Source: Promicromonospora panici (GTDB lineage: Bacteria > Actinomycetota > Actinomycetes > Actinomycetales > Cellulomonadaceae). Taken from it: 64,000 nucleotides of DNA. Location: assembly GCF_900608595.1 (NCBI RefSeq), contig NZ_UWYY01000013.1, positions 1 to 64,000 on the forward strand, read 5' to 3'. Of this stretch, positions 6,464 through 14,585 are shown one piece after another (positions within the stretch are counted from its first letter, which is position 1; each line of letters opens with the position of its first letter). Under the pieces are notes generated by a model. It was not told the DNA's origin. It did not search any database and saw only the letters and a list, made by a program, of their open reading frames with translations. Both the position numbers and the translations under genes were made by a program.

Positions 6464-8691
6464 TGACGACGCCGAACGACGAGCACACGCCGTCCGGGCA
6501 CACCCCGGACGATGACGAGCTGGAAGCCATGTTCAACCGTCCCGCCGCTGACCTCGCGGTCCGTGCCGGCGGGCTGCTGGACCAGAGCACGGCACCGGCC
6601 GACGAGGACAACTCACTGTCGGGCGAGGTGATCGACGCCCCGGCCGCCGTCGAGCCCGAGCCATCCCCCATGCTTGCGCGTGTGGTCGAGCACCGCGGGG
6701 ACCACAAGCGATTGACCGTGCTGCCCGAGTGGGCCAAGTCGCCCGAGGTGTTCTGGACCGCCGCCCGTCGTGAGGCCGCGTTCGTCGCGTCCTGGACGGC
6801 GCACCACGGCATCCGCCTGCCGTTCGTGTACCTGCCCAAGTTCCTGGCCCGGGCCGGGCTCGGGTTCGGGCTGTGCGTGCGGGGCCTGGCCCGGTGGGTG
6901 ACCGACGCCGAGAACAAGGCCACCCGCGCCCTGCTCATGGCCGGCGTCCGGGGGACCGCGGAGTGGAAGACGCTCCGTAAGGAGCACGCCGACGGCGTCC
7001 GGGCTCGCCTGGGTGGTCTGGCCGCCGCCGGGTTCACGTCCGGCGTCGCCGGGGTGACCCTGCACACCTACACCGGTCCCGAGGGCCTGACCGCCGCCGC
7101 CATCGCGACCGGGGCCGCGGCCGTGACCGCGTTCGGCGTCGTCGGCACCCGCCGCGCGGGCAAGCCCATTGCCGAGGCGCACGAGGGCAAGGTCCCCAAG
7201 CTCACGGTCGACGTCGTCACCGACGCCCTGCTCACCCTCGGGCTGGGTTCGATGGGGGAGGCCAAGCGCGGCAACGCGGAAATCAAGGTGCTGCGCATCT
7301 TCCCGACCACGGGCGGCGTGGAAATCCACATCGACCTCCCGCCCGGCGCCACGGCCGCGGACGTGATCGAGCGCAAGGACCGTTTGGCCTCGGCGCTGCG
7401 CCGGCCGATGGACACCGTGTGGCCCGAGGGCAACCCCAAGGCCCATCCGTCCCGCCTGAACCTGTTCATCGCGGACAAGGGCCTGTCCGAGCGCGACGTC
7501 GCCCACTGGAAGTACCGCACCAAGGGTCAGACCAACGTGTTCGAGCCGTTCGTCATCGGAGAGGACCAGCGCGGCCGCCCCGTCTCCACGAACCTCATGT
7601 ACAACAACGGCGTCGTCGGTGGCCTGCCCGGCATGGGCAAGACGTTCTTCCTGCGCGTGCTGATCCTGGGCGCGTCGCTGGACCCCCGGACCGAGCTGCA
7701 CATTCACGAGCTCAAGGGCACCGGTGACCTCATGCCGTTCGCCCCGATCGCGCACGTGTGCCGCGCCGGTGACGACCCCGACGACCTCGCCGCGCTGCTG
7801 GCCGACCTCAAGGCAGTACAGGCCGAGATGCGCCGCCGGGCCAAGATCATCCGCGGCCTGCCCCGCGACGTGTGCCCCGAGTCCAAGGTCACCGACGAGC
7901 TCGCAGCGATCGGCAACCCGTACGGGTTCAAGCCGCTGCTGTTCGTCATCGACGAATCGCAGCTCGGGTTCGGTGACCCCACCATGGGCGCCGAGATCTC
8001 GGCACTGACCGAGGACATCACCCGCCGCGGCCGCGCACTGGGCATCATGCTCTGGCTCGCGACCCAGCGCCCGAACAAGGACGCCATCCCCACCGGCATC
8101 TCGGCGCTGCTGAGCCTGCGCGCCTGCCTGCGCGTAGGCGACGTGACCACCAACGACATGGTGCTCGGTACCTCGATGTACAAGGCGGGCCACCGGGCCA
8201 CGATCTTCTCCCAGGAGGACAAGGGCATCGCCCTGCTGGCCGGAGAGAAGTCCGACCCGCAGCTCGTGCGCGGCGCGTTCGTCGACGGCGCCCTCGCGGA
8301 CAAGATCGTCGAGCGCGCCCGCGCCGTCCGCGAGGCCAAGGGCCTGCTGACCGGGATGGCCGCGGGGGACGAGGCCGCCGACCTGGACCACTCCACGATC
8401 CTGGACCACCTGCTCGCGGTGTGGCCGGAGAACGACCCGCAGTGGCCCAACGGCAAGGTCTGGTCCGAGGTCCTGGCCGCCCGCCTGGCCGAGTCCAAGC
8501 CCGCGCTGTACGCCGACTGGGACGCCACCCAGGTCAACGCCGCCGCAAAGCGCCACGGCGTCGGGTCCAAGTCGATCAAGGGCACCGCGGACGGACGGCC
8601 CGCCGTGCGTCGCGGCCTGGTCCGCGCCGAGGTCGCCCAAGCCCTGGGCGACGACACCGCATTGCCCGATGCGTCCGACTCGGACGACTGA
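6463..8691 (+). CDS. FtsK/SpoIIIE-type DNA translocase (TraB/TraSA-like)
   Basis: 742 residues. The first 120 are acidic and disordered. A hydrophobic Ala/Gly-rich segment around residues 185-230 could span the membrane. The motor domain carries Walker A GLPGMGKT near residue 390 and Walker B LLFVIDE near 492. Proteins of this family pump double-stranded DNA between hyphae or cells in actinomycete conjugation and bind short repeats at the transfer locus. The start is the ATG overlapping the preceding stop, not the longer upstream frame. This is the single gene that makes the element conjugative. A cluster of TGTCCG repeats in the following gene may be its binding sites. Confidence 0.9.
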   Translation: MTTPNDEHTPSGHTPDDDELEAMFNRPAADLAVRAGGLLDQSTAPADEDNSLSGEVIDAPAAVEPEPSPMLARVVEHRGDHKRLTVLPEWAKSPEVFWTAARREAAFVASWTAHHGIRLPFVYLPKFLARAGLGFGLCVRGLARWVTDAENKATRALLMAGVRGTAEWKTLRKEHADGVRARLGGLAAAGFTSGVAGVTLHTYTGPEGLTAAAIATGAAAVTAFGVVGTRRAGKPIAEAHEGKVPKLTVDVVTDALLTLGLGSMGEAKRGNAEIKVLRIFPTTGGVEIHIDLPPGATAADVIERKDRLASALRRPMDTVWPEGNPKAHPSRLNLFIADKGLSERDVAHWKYRTKGQTNVFEPFVIGEDQRGRPVSTNLMYNNGVVGGLPGMGKTFFLRVLILGASLDPRTELHIHELKGTGDLMPFAPIAHVCRAGDDPDDLAALLADLKAVQAEMRRRAKIIRGLPRDVCPESKVTDELAAIGNPYGFKPLLFVIDESQLGFGDPTMGAEISALTEDITRRGRALGIMLWLATQRPNKDAIPTGISALLSLRACLRVGDVTTNDMVLGTSMYKAGHRATIFSQEDKGIALLAGEKSDPQLVRGAFVDGALADKIVERARAVREAKGLLTGMAAGDEAADLDHSTILDHLLAVWPENDPQWPNGKVWSEVLAARLAESKPALYADWDATQVNAAAKRHGVGSKSIKGTADGRPAVRRGLVRAEVAQALGDDTALPDASDSDD

Positions 8692-8726
8692 CCACCCGAC
8701 CCGCACGACACGAAGGGAGCACCACC

Positions 8727-9815
8727 ATGAGCACCACGCACACCACCGCCGGCGGCTCACGCCGCCTGGTCCTCGCCGGAGCGGTGTCCGTCGCCATCAT
8801 CTCGACCGTGTCCGCCTACCTCGCCATGGTCGGGTTCGGCATCGACGTCCTCGGCATGGACCCCGTCACCGCCTACACCACGGCCGGCGTGTTCGAGCTG
8901 TCCCTCGTGACCGTGGCGCTGCTGGCCCGTGAGGCGGCCCGGGACAACCGGCCCGGCGGCACCCTGCTCACCCTGACGTGGGCGCTGTCGTCCGCGTCGG
9001 GCGTGTTCGCCGCGGTGCACGAGATCTACCTCGAGCACCCGGCCGGCGCTGTCGCGTTCCGGTTCATCGTGCCGCTGCTGGCCGCCCTGATGTGGCACCT
9101 CGCCCTCATCGGTGACCGCCACCTCGCGACCGGCGCGTCCTGGTCGAGCATGCGGCAGACCGCCCGCATGCACGCCCTGTTCCTCACCACCGAGGACGCC
9201 GTCCGCCTGCACACCCTCAACGACGGATCCGGGGCCGCCCGCCGGTCGATCGTCCGGGCCGAGGCACGCCGCCGCAAGGCCCGCGCCGTCGCCCTGCGGA
9301 CCGTTCCCCCGGAGCAGATGCGCCACCAGGTGTCCGGGTGGCTCGACTCCCTGTCCGCCGTCTCCGACGCCGTGACCGACGTGGCCCGCCTGCACGTCGA
9401 GGCCAACAACCGCGTCGCCGGATACGTGTCCGCCCCGGTCATGTCCGACCACCTGTCCGGGCCGGACTACACCGACCGCGCCGACGAGGCTGTCCGGGCT
9501 GAACTGGCGGACATGGTCGGACTGTCCGCCACCCCGACGGCCGGACAGACCACCTCCGGTGTCCGGGCCGCTGTCCGGCCCAAGTCGCGTCGGACCGTCC
9601 GACCGGCTGGACCGAGCAACGCCGACCGTGCTGTCCGCCTCTCGATTGTGTCCGGGCTGCTGGACACCAACCCGGACGCCACCGCCCGCGACGCACTGTC
9701 CGCCCTGGCAGCCGATGGCCACCACGTGACCGACCGGACCGCGCGTCGTCTGCTGTCCGAGGCCCGCCCGGCCAGCACGAACACGGACGCCGACGCGGAC
9801 ACCGAGGCGGCGTGA
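8727..9815 (+). CDS. DUF2637-type membrane protein (SpdB-like)
   Basis: 362 residues. Residues 10-130 form four membrane helices in the DUF2637 pattern (VSVAIISTVSAYLAMVGFG and following). A long soluble, Arg-rich C-terminal part ends in an HTH-like segment (DPDATARDALSALAADGHHVTDRTARRLL). GAAGGGAG precedes the ATG at 8727. Spread proteins of this type act with the translocase in intramycelial plasmid spreading. The C-terminal half is coded by DNA dense in TGTCCG repeats. Being directly behind the translocase supports a membrane partner role. Confidence 0.8.
   Translation: MSTTHTTAGGSRRLVLAGAVSVAIISTVSAYLAMVGFGIDVLGMDPVTAYTTAGVFELSLVTVALLAREAARDNRPGGTLLTLTWALSSASGVFAAVHEIYLEHPAGAVAFRFIVPLLAALMWHLALIGDRHLATGASWSSMRQTARMHALFLTTEDAVRLHTLNDGSGAARRSIVRAEARRRKARAVALRTVPPEQMRHQVSGWLDSLSAVSDAVTDVARLHVEANNRVAGYVSAPVMSDHLSGPDYTDRADEAVRAELADMVGLSATPTAGQTTSGVRAAVRPKSRRTVRPAGPSNADRAVRLSIVSGLLDTNPDATARDALSALAADGHHVTDRTARRLLSEARPASTNTDADADTEAA
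9331..9759. repeat. cluster of TGTCCG repeats, candidate transfer locus
   Basis: TGTCCG occurs 13 times on this strand at 9331, 9352, 9427, 9442, 9454, 9491, 9523, 9560, 9572, 9632, 9649, 9697 and 9754. CGGACA occurs twice, at 9508 and 9542. The hexamers fall in two reading frames of the overlying gene (CTG-TCC-G and GCT-GTC-CGG), so codon choice alone does not explain them. Actinomycete TraB proteins recognise clustered 8-bp repeats, which makes this a candidate clt-like site. Confidence 0.55.
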
Positions 9816-9816
9816 C

Positions 9817-10143
9817 ATGTCGCCCATCTTCCAGCGCGCCGCCCGGGAGTGGGCCGCGATGCGGTCCGAGTACGGCGACTACCTGGAAGCCCACATCGCC
9901 GCCGCCTACGACGCCACCAACGGTGTCCTGCTCAACGCACGAGGCCGCGCCGCCGGAGTGAGCGAGGAACGCCTGTTCCTCGCTGGCGGATCGTTCGCCT
10001 CCGCGTACGCCTCACCGGAGCTGCTGGAGTTCTGGGCCACCCGCCCGCGCCTGACCGTCGAGGCGTTCGAGCGGGCCTGGGCCGAACGGCTCTGGGCCGC
10101 CGAGGGAGAGGAGCTACCCGACCACTGGCACACAGCCGCCTGA
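9817..10143 (+). CDS. small hypothetical protein of the transfer operon
   Basis: 108 residues, soluble and helical, rich in aromatic residues (FQRAAREWAAMRSEYGDYLEAHIAAAYDATNG). The ATG begins two bases after the previous stop, so it is coupled. It matches no family I recognise. It sits between two membrane-protein genes in the same operon. Confidence 0.65.
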   Translation: MSPIFQRAAREWAAMRSEYGDYLEAHIAAAYDATNGVLLNARGRAAGVSEERLFLAGGSFASAYASPELLEFWATRPRLTVEAFERAWAERLWAAEGEELPDHWHTAA

Positions 10144-10181
10144 CCCGCACCACCCGCCGCACGCCACTCGCAGGAGGAACC

Positions 10182-10553
10182 GTGAACCGCAACGACAACC
10201 TCAGCCCGACCGAGTACGCCGCCCTGGTCCGCGACGCCCGCGCCCTCGTGGCCGCCGTCGAGCGCGGTGTTCGCCGCACCGGTGCCGTGTTCGCCGTGAC
10301 CATGGGCCTCACCGTCGCCGGGACGGCCCTCGGGCTGGACCTGGTCGCCTCCCTCGCCGCCGTGGTCGCCGTGACCGCGTTCACCGCCGCACTGGTCCTG
10401 CTCGTGGCCCGGATCGCCCTCGGTCCCGCCCCCACCGAGGTAGGCGTCACCACCCCCGCCGGCCTCATCGAGCACCCGGCGAACGGTAGCGGGAGGCCCG
10501 CTACCGGTAGCGGCGCCGCTACCCCCACAAACCGCAGGATTCTGCGGAAGTAG
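10182..10553 (+). CDS. small membrane protein
   Basis: 123 residues, starting with GTG seven bases after an ideal AGGAGG, which decides the start inside a longer open frame. Two membrane helices (about residues 38-58 and 60-80) follow a helical N-terminus. The C-terminal 40 residues are low-complexity (PANGSGRPATGSGAATPTNRR) and are coded by palindromes of the putative origin, so DNA function may shape the protein tail. No family is recognised. Confidence 0.65.
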   Translation: MNRNDNLSPTEYAALVRDARALVAAVERGVRRTGAVFAVTMGLTVAGTALGLDLVASLAAVVAVTAFTAALVLLVARIALGPAPTEVGVTTPAGLIEHPANGSGRPATGSGAATPTNRRILRK

Positions 10554-10643
10554 CGGGGTAGCAGCCCTCGCGCTGCACCCCCGAAACACCCTCCACACCC
10601 ACCGCTGAGGGCACGGCGGGCCGCTACCGCTACCCGCCGTGCC
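10485..10643. other. candidate replication origin: palindromes and GGTAGCGG iterons
   Basis: This stretch holds GGTAGCGG/CCGCTACC in both orientations: an imperfectly centred palindrome at 10485-10505, the perfect 18-bp palindrome GGTAGCGGCGCCGCTACC at 10506-10523, copies at 10550 and 10557, and a CCGCTACCGCTA pair. A 6-bp stem (CCGCAG/CTGCGG) lies at 10532-10547. An 11-bp stem GGCACGGCGGG/CCCGCCGTGCC (10610-10620 with 10633-10643) displays the CCGCTACCGCTA pair in its loop. The region is mostly non-coding and lies directly upstream of the prim-pol gene, as expected for an iteron origin. The function is inference. Confidence 0.55.
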
Positions 10644-10707
10644 CCTACCCCCGCCATGCCAAAAACAGGCCGCTCACGTGGCCGACCACCGGAGAGGAAC
10701 GCCCGTC

Positions 10708-11679
10708 ATGAGCACACCCACCCGCTGGACCAGCACGCACGCGGGCAGCACCGCCGCCGAGCACCACCACGGCGCACTGCTGGCCACCGCCCTGGAGTAC
10801 GCCGCCCGAGGCTGGCACGTCTTCCCGCTCATCCCGGGAAGCAAGCGACCCGCGACCCCGCGTCACGCCGCCACCGACTGCGACGGTTCGGACCCGTGGT
10901 GCCGTGGCGGGCACACCGGGTGGGAGCAGCGCGCCACCACCGACCCTGACCGGATAACTCGAGCATGGACCACCGCCCCCTACGGCGTCGGCATCGCGTG
11001 CGGCCCCTCCGGGCTGCTGGTGATCGACACCGACACCCCCAAGCCCGGCGCGACCGCCGCGGCGTCGGGTGAGGAGACGCTGGCCTCGCTCGTCGCCGCG
11101 CACGACGGCGCCGCGTCACTCCCGGAGACCTGGACCGTGGCCACGCCCTCGGGCGGCGTGCACCGGTACTACACCACCGAGCACCTGACCACGACCCTCG
11201 GGAACACGGCCGGTCGCCTCGGTGCCCTGATCGACACCCGGGGCACGGGCGGGTACGTCGTCGCACCGCCCACGACCACCCCCGCCGGGCGGTACGACGG
11301 GACGGCCGACGCCGAGGCCGCACCGCTGCCCGCCTGGCTGGTCCAGCAGCTCACGCCCCGCCCGGCCGCGCCGTCGAGCCCGCGAGAGCTGCGGCCCGTC
11401 ACCCACCGCTCCGCGTACCTGCGGGCCGTGCTGACCAAGGAAGCCGCGCACGTCAGCGAGGCGACCGAGGGCGGCCGGAATCACGCCCTGTTTGCCGCCG
11501 CGTGCTGCCTCGGAGAACTGATCGCGGGCGGCTCACTGACCGATTCCGACGCCACCGCGACGCTGCTCGACGCGTGCGCCGGCCACATCGCCAACGGCGC
11601 GTTCACCGAGGCCGAGGCCTGGGCAACTGTCCGCTCCGGCTTCCGGCGCGGAGCGAGCAAGCCACGAACCGCTGCATGA
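10708..11679 (+). CDS. bifunctional DNA primase/polymerase (prim-pol)
   Basis: 323 residues of the archaeo-eukaryotic primase type. The metal-binding DxD is in LLVIDTDTP. The histidine motif is PSGGVHRYY, and the third motif is IDTRGTGGYVVAPP. The C-terminal 80 residues are helical and resemble the primase C-terminal domain seen in plasmid and phage Rep proteins. The ATG at 10708 follows GGAGAGGA at about 9 bp. In integrative elements such proteins prime and copy the excised circle. A separate AAA+ helicase is coded downstream (12777-14585), so replication functions are split here. The putative origin lies directly upstream. Confidence 0.88.
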   Translation: MSTPTRWTSTHAGSTAAEHHHGALLATALEYAARGWHVFPLIPGSKRPATPRHAATDCDGSDPWCRGGHTGWEQRATTDPDRITRAWTTAPYGVGIACGPSGLLVIDTDTPKPGATAAASGEETLASLVAAHDGAASLPETWTVATPSGGVHRYYTTEHLTTTLGNTAGRLGALIDTRGTGGYVVAPPTTTPAGRYDGTADAEAAPLPAWLVQQLTPRPAAPSSPRELRPVTHRSAYLRAVLTKEAAHVSEATEGGRNHALFAAACCLGELIAGGSLTDSDATATLLDACAGHIANGAFTEAEAWATVRSGFRRGASKPRTAA

Positions 11680-11722
11680 CCGAACCTGCGCGATCGCGAA
11701 ACACGAGTTCAGGAGGAACGCC

Positions 11723-12571
11723 ATGACCCGTCCGAATATCGCCCCGCCCGTGCCGTACTTCGGTGGGAAGCAACGCATCGCCAGCCAGCTCGTGGCCCTG
11801 TTCCCTGAGCACGAGCACTACGTCGAGCCGTTCGCCGGAAGCCTGTCGGTGCTGCTGGCCAAGCCCCCAGCGAAGCTGGAGACGGTCAACGACCTGGACG
11901 GCGACCTGATGACGTTCTGGCGCATCCTGCGCGACCGTCCCGACGACCTCGCCCGAGCCTGCGCCCTGACCCCGCACTCACGCGCCGAGCACGGCGCTTC
12001 CCGCGACCGCGAAGACGTGCCGGACCTGGAGCGCGCCCGGCGGGTCTGGGTCGCACTCACCCAGGGACGGGCAGGGCAGCTGCGCCGCACCGGCTGGCGA
12101 CACCACGTGACACCGACCGGCACCAGCATCGGTATGCCCGCCTACCTCGGCGGCTACGTCGAGCGCATGCCCGCCGCAGCCCGACGTCTCGCCAGCGTCT
12201 CCCTGGAATGCCTTCCCGCCTTGGACGTGATCGCCAAGTACGGCGCCGACCCGCGGGCCCTGCTCTACGTGGACCCGCCCTACCTCGGCACCACCCGGGG
12301 CACGACCAGCGGCTACCAGCACGAGCTGAAGGCCGAGCACGAGCACCGCGACCTCGCGGCCGCGTTGCTCGAAAGCCGCGCCGCCGTCGTCGTGTCGGGC
12401 TACGCCTCGCCTCTGTACGACGAGCTCTTCGACGGCTGGCACACCGCCTCGATCAACGCCTACTCCGGCCAGGGCAACGCCTCGGGTGCGCAGGGCGAAC
12501 GCACCGAAGTCATCTGGTCCAACCGGCCCCTGATCCTCACCCCGACTCTCGACCTGGAGGCGATCGCATGA
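11723..12571 (+). CDS. D12-class DNA N6-adenine methyltransferase
   Basis: 282 residues with PYFGGKQRIA near the N-terminus and YVEPFAGSLSV as the AdoMet-binding motif I. YVDPPYLGT is the catalytic DPPY motif IV, near residue 180. This is the Dam-like order of the D12 class, which methylates adenine in a short target site. AGGAGG lies 7 bp before the ATG, and the stop overlaps the excisionase start (ATGA). No matching restriction enzyme is adjacent, so it is an orphan. It may protect the element from host restriction or mark replication state. The target sequence cannot be read from the protein. Confidence 0.85.
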   Translation: MTRPNIAPPVPYFGGKQRIASQLVALFPEHEHYVEPFAGSLSVLLAKPPAKLETVNDLDGDLMTFWRILRDRPDDLARACALTPHSRAEHGASRDREDVPDLERARRVWVALTQGRAGQLRRTGWRHHVTPTGTSIGMPAYLGGYVERMPAAARRLASVSLECLPALDVIAKYGADPRALLYVDPPYLGTTRGTTSGYQHELKAEHEHRDLAAALLESRAAVVVSGYASPLYDELFDGWHTASINAYSGQGNASGAQGERTEVIWSNRPLILTPTLDLEAIA

Positions 12572-12780
12572 CCACGCACACCGCAATCCCCACCGCACAC
12601 GTGCTGCTCACGCCCCAGGAGGTGGCCGACCTGCTCCGCATCCCGGTCCGCAGCCTGTATGTACAGCGCTCCGCCGGTCGCCCGACGCCGCCCGGCGTGA
12701 AGATCGGCCGTCACCTGCGCTACCGGCTCGCCGACGTCGAAGCATGGGTCGAGGAGCAGTTCACCCGGAGCGCAGCATGA
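12568..12780 (+). CDS. excisionase-type HTH protein (Xis)
   Basis: 70 residues with the MerR-like helix-turn-helix of excisionases (LTPQEVADLLRIPVRSLYVQRSAGR... KIGRHLRYRLADVEAWV). Xis proteins bend attachment-site DNA and direct the integrase to excision. It overlaps both neighbours by ATGA junctions, linking excision to replication genes in one transcript. The integrase lies one gene further on. Confidence 0.85.
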   Translation: MTTHTAIPTAHVLLTPQEVADLLRIPVRSLYVQRSAGRPTPPGVKIGRHLRYRLADVEAWVEEQFTRSAA

Positions 12781-14585
12781 GCGCCCCAGAGCCGAACGAG
12801 GCTGTCCCTGACACCCCCACGACCGACCCGGCAACCGCCGCCATGGCGCCCGATGCCACCCCGGAGAAGAAGACCGCCGCGTCGATCCTGGTGGACCTGG
12901 CGTTGGAGCGGTACGACCTCGGATGCACCCCGGACGGCGACACCTACGCGGTCCCGCGCACGGGCGGGAACGTCGTGCGGATGCTGCGCGGCGGCCGGTC
13001 CTCGCTGCGCGGCGAGCTGGCCAAGGCGTACCGGGAGCGCACCGGGGCAATTGCCGGACAGCAGGCCCTCGCTGACGCGCTGCTGGTGCTCCAAGGCACC
13101 GCAGGCGAAGCCGAACCGGAACAGGTCCACGTGCGCGTCGCCGAGCACGACGGCGCGACGTGGATCGACCTGGGTGACGCCGCCGAACACGTCGTGCGCG
13201 TCGGCATCGACGGGTGGTCCATCGTCACCGAAGCCCCGGTGCTGTTCCGCCGCTCGGCCCTGACGGGCGCTCTGCCGATGCCCGAGCCGGGCGGGAGCTT
13301 GGACGACCTGTGGGCGCTGCTGAACGTCACCGAGACGGACCGGCCGCTCGTGCTGGGCTGGCTCGTCGCGGCCCTCGGGTGGGCACACATCCCGCACCCC
13401 ATGCTCGCTTTGCTGGGTGAGCAGGGCACCGGGAAGTCGTCCGCGACGAAGAACCTGGTGCAGCTCGTGGACCCGTCCCCGGTGCCGCTGCGCAAGCCGC
13501 CCCGCGACGCCGACGGATGGGTCACCGCCGCGTCGGGCTCGTGGGTCGTCGGGCTGGACAACCTCAGCACGATCCCACCGTGGCTGTCTGACTCGCTGTG
13601 CCGGGCCGTGACCGGTGACGGCGACGTGCGCCGCGAGCTCTACTCGGATGACGGGCTGTCCGTGTTCGCGTTCCGCCGCGTGATCCTCATGAACGGGATC
13701 GACGTCGGAGCCATGGCACCCGACCTCGCCGACCGGTCCATCGTCGTCAACCTCGACCGGATCACCGAGGACCGACGACGCCCGGAGTCACAGCTCGCCA
13801 CCGCGTGGGAATTGGCGCACCCGCGCGTGTTCGGCGCCCTGCTGGAACAGGTGCGGATCTGCAAGACAAGGATGTCCTCGGTGCGCCTGGACACCATGCC
13901 GCGCATGGCCGACTTCGCCATGGTGCTCGGAGCGCTGGACCAGATCCACGGCACCGACTCCCTGACCGCCTACAGCGACCAGGCCAACAGCCTGGCGCTC
14001 GATGCGGTGACCTCGGACCCGTTCCTCGCCGCCCTCACCGAGACCCTCACGGAGCCCTGGCAGGGCACAGCCGCCGACCTCCACTCCCTGGTCCAGCCCG
14101 ACGGGCTCCCCTCGCGCACGTGGCCACGCAGCGTGCGAGCCGTGGCCGGAGTGCTCAAGCGGAACGCCCCCGCGCTGCGGTCGGCCGGCTGGACCGTGGA
14201 CGACCTCGGAGCGCGGAACCGGCAGAAGGTCACCGTCTGGGCGATCACTCCACCTGAGATTGCCCGTATCCAACCCCCGCAACACCCGCAACCCCCGTTA
14301 GTGCAGGTCACAGCGATTTCCGATGCGGGGGTAGGCGGGGGTACGCGGGTCAAGCGTGGGGGTTCAACCCCCGCATACACCCGCCAACCCCCGCGTACCC
14401 CCGCACGCTCCGACGCCCTGACCAGCACAAACGGGGGTGCGGGTGTTGCGGGGGACGAATACGGGCCATCTCAGGTCGCCGCCTGCGACGACTGCGGCGA
14501 ACCCCTCACCGGCCCCGGCTACACCACCCGATGCCGCCCCAACCACGAAGCCGCCAACCTGGAGGTCACTCACCATGTCGCGTAA
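12777..14585 (+). CDS. AAA+ replication helicase/ATPase
   Basis: 602 residues. The N-terminal 200 are acidic and poorly defined. Walker A GEQGTGKSS is near residue 214. Walker B-like and sensor segments follow (SWVVGLDNLS, VILMNGIDVG). This layout is that of ATPases found next to prim-pol genes in actinobacterial elements and suggests unwinding of the excised circle. The C-terminal 120 residues are low-complexity Pro/Thr/Arg and end in a possible zinc knuckle (CDDCGEPLTGPGYTTRC). The low-complexity part is coded by ACCCCCGC repeats. The start overlaps the Xis stop (ATGA). The exact helicase superfamily is uncertain. Confidence 0.8.
   Translation: MSAPEPNEAVPDTPTTDPATAAMAPDATPEKKTAASILVDLALERYDLGCTPDGDTYAVPRTGGNVVRMLRGGRSSLRGELAKAYRERTGAIAGQQALADALLVLQGTAGEAEPEQVHVRVAEHDGATWIDLGDAAEHVVRVGIDGWSIVTEAPVLFRRSALTGALPMPEPGGSLDDLWALLNVTETDRPLVLGWLVAALGWAHIPHPMLALLGEQGTGKSSATKNLVQLVDPSPVPLRKPPRDADGWVTAASGSWVVGLDNLSTIPPWLSDSLCRAVTGDGDVRRELYSDDGLSVFAFRRVILMNGIDVGAMAPDLADRSIVVNLDRITEDRRRPESQLATAWELAHPRVFGALLEQVRICKTRMSSVRLDTMPRMADFAMVLGALDQIHGTDSLTAYSDQANSLALDAVTSDPFLAALTETLTEPWQGTAADLHSLVQPDGLPSRTWPRSVRAVAGVLKRNAPALRSAGWTVDDLGARNRQKVTVWAITPPEIARIQPPQHPQPPLVQVTAISDAGVGGGTRVKRGGSTPAYTRQPPRTPARSDALTSTNGGAGVAGDEYGPSQVAACDDCGEPLTGPGYTTRCRPNHEAANLEVTHHVA
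14272..14455. repeat. ACCCCCGC/GCGGGGGT repeat cluster before the integrase
   Basis: About ten copies of ACCCCCG or its complement lie in 184 bp, in both orientations, including the palindrome GGGGGTTCAACCCCC at 14358-14372. They fall in the 3' part of the helicase gene, directly upstream of int. They may be integrase or replication-protein binding sites, or simple low-complexity drift. Confidence 0.5.

Noticed and set aside
6613..8760. Long opposite-strand frame over the translocase gene
   Set aside because: It is a shadow in 70% GC DNA; the plus strand has Walker motifs and coupled starts.
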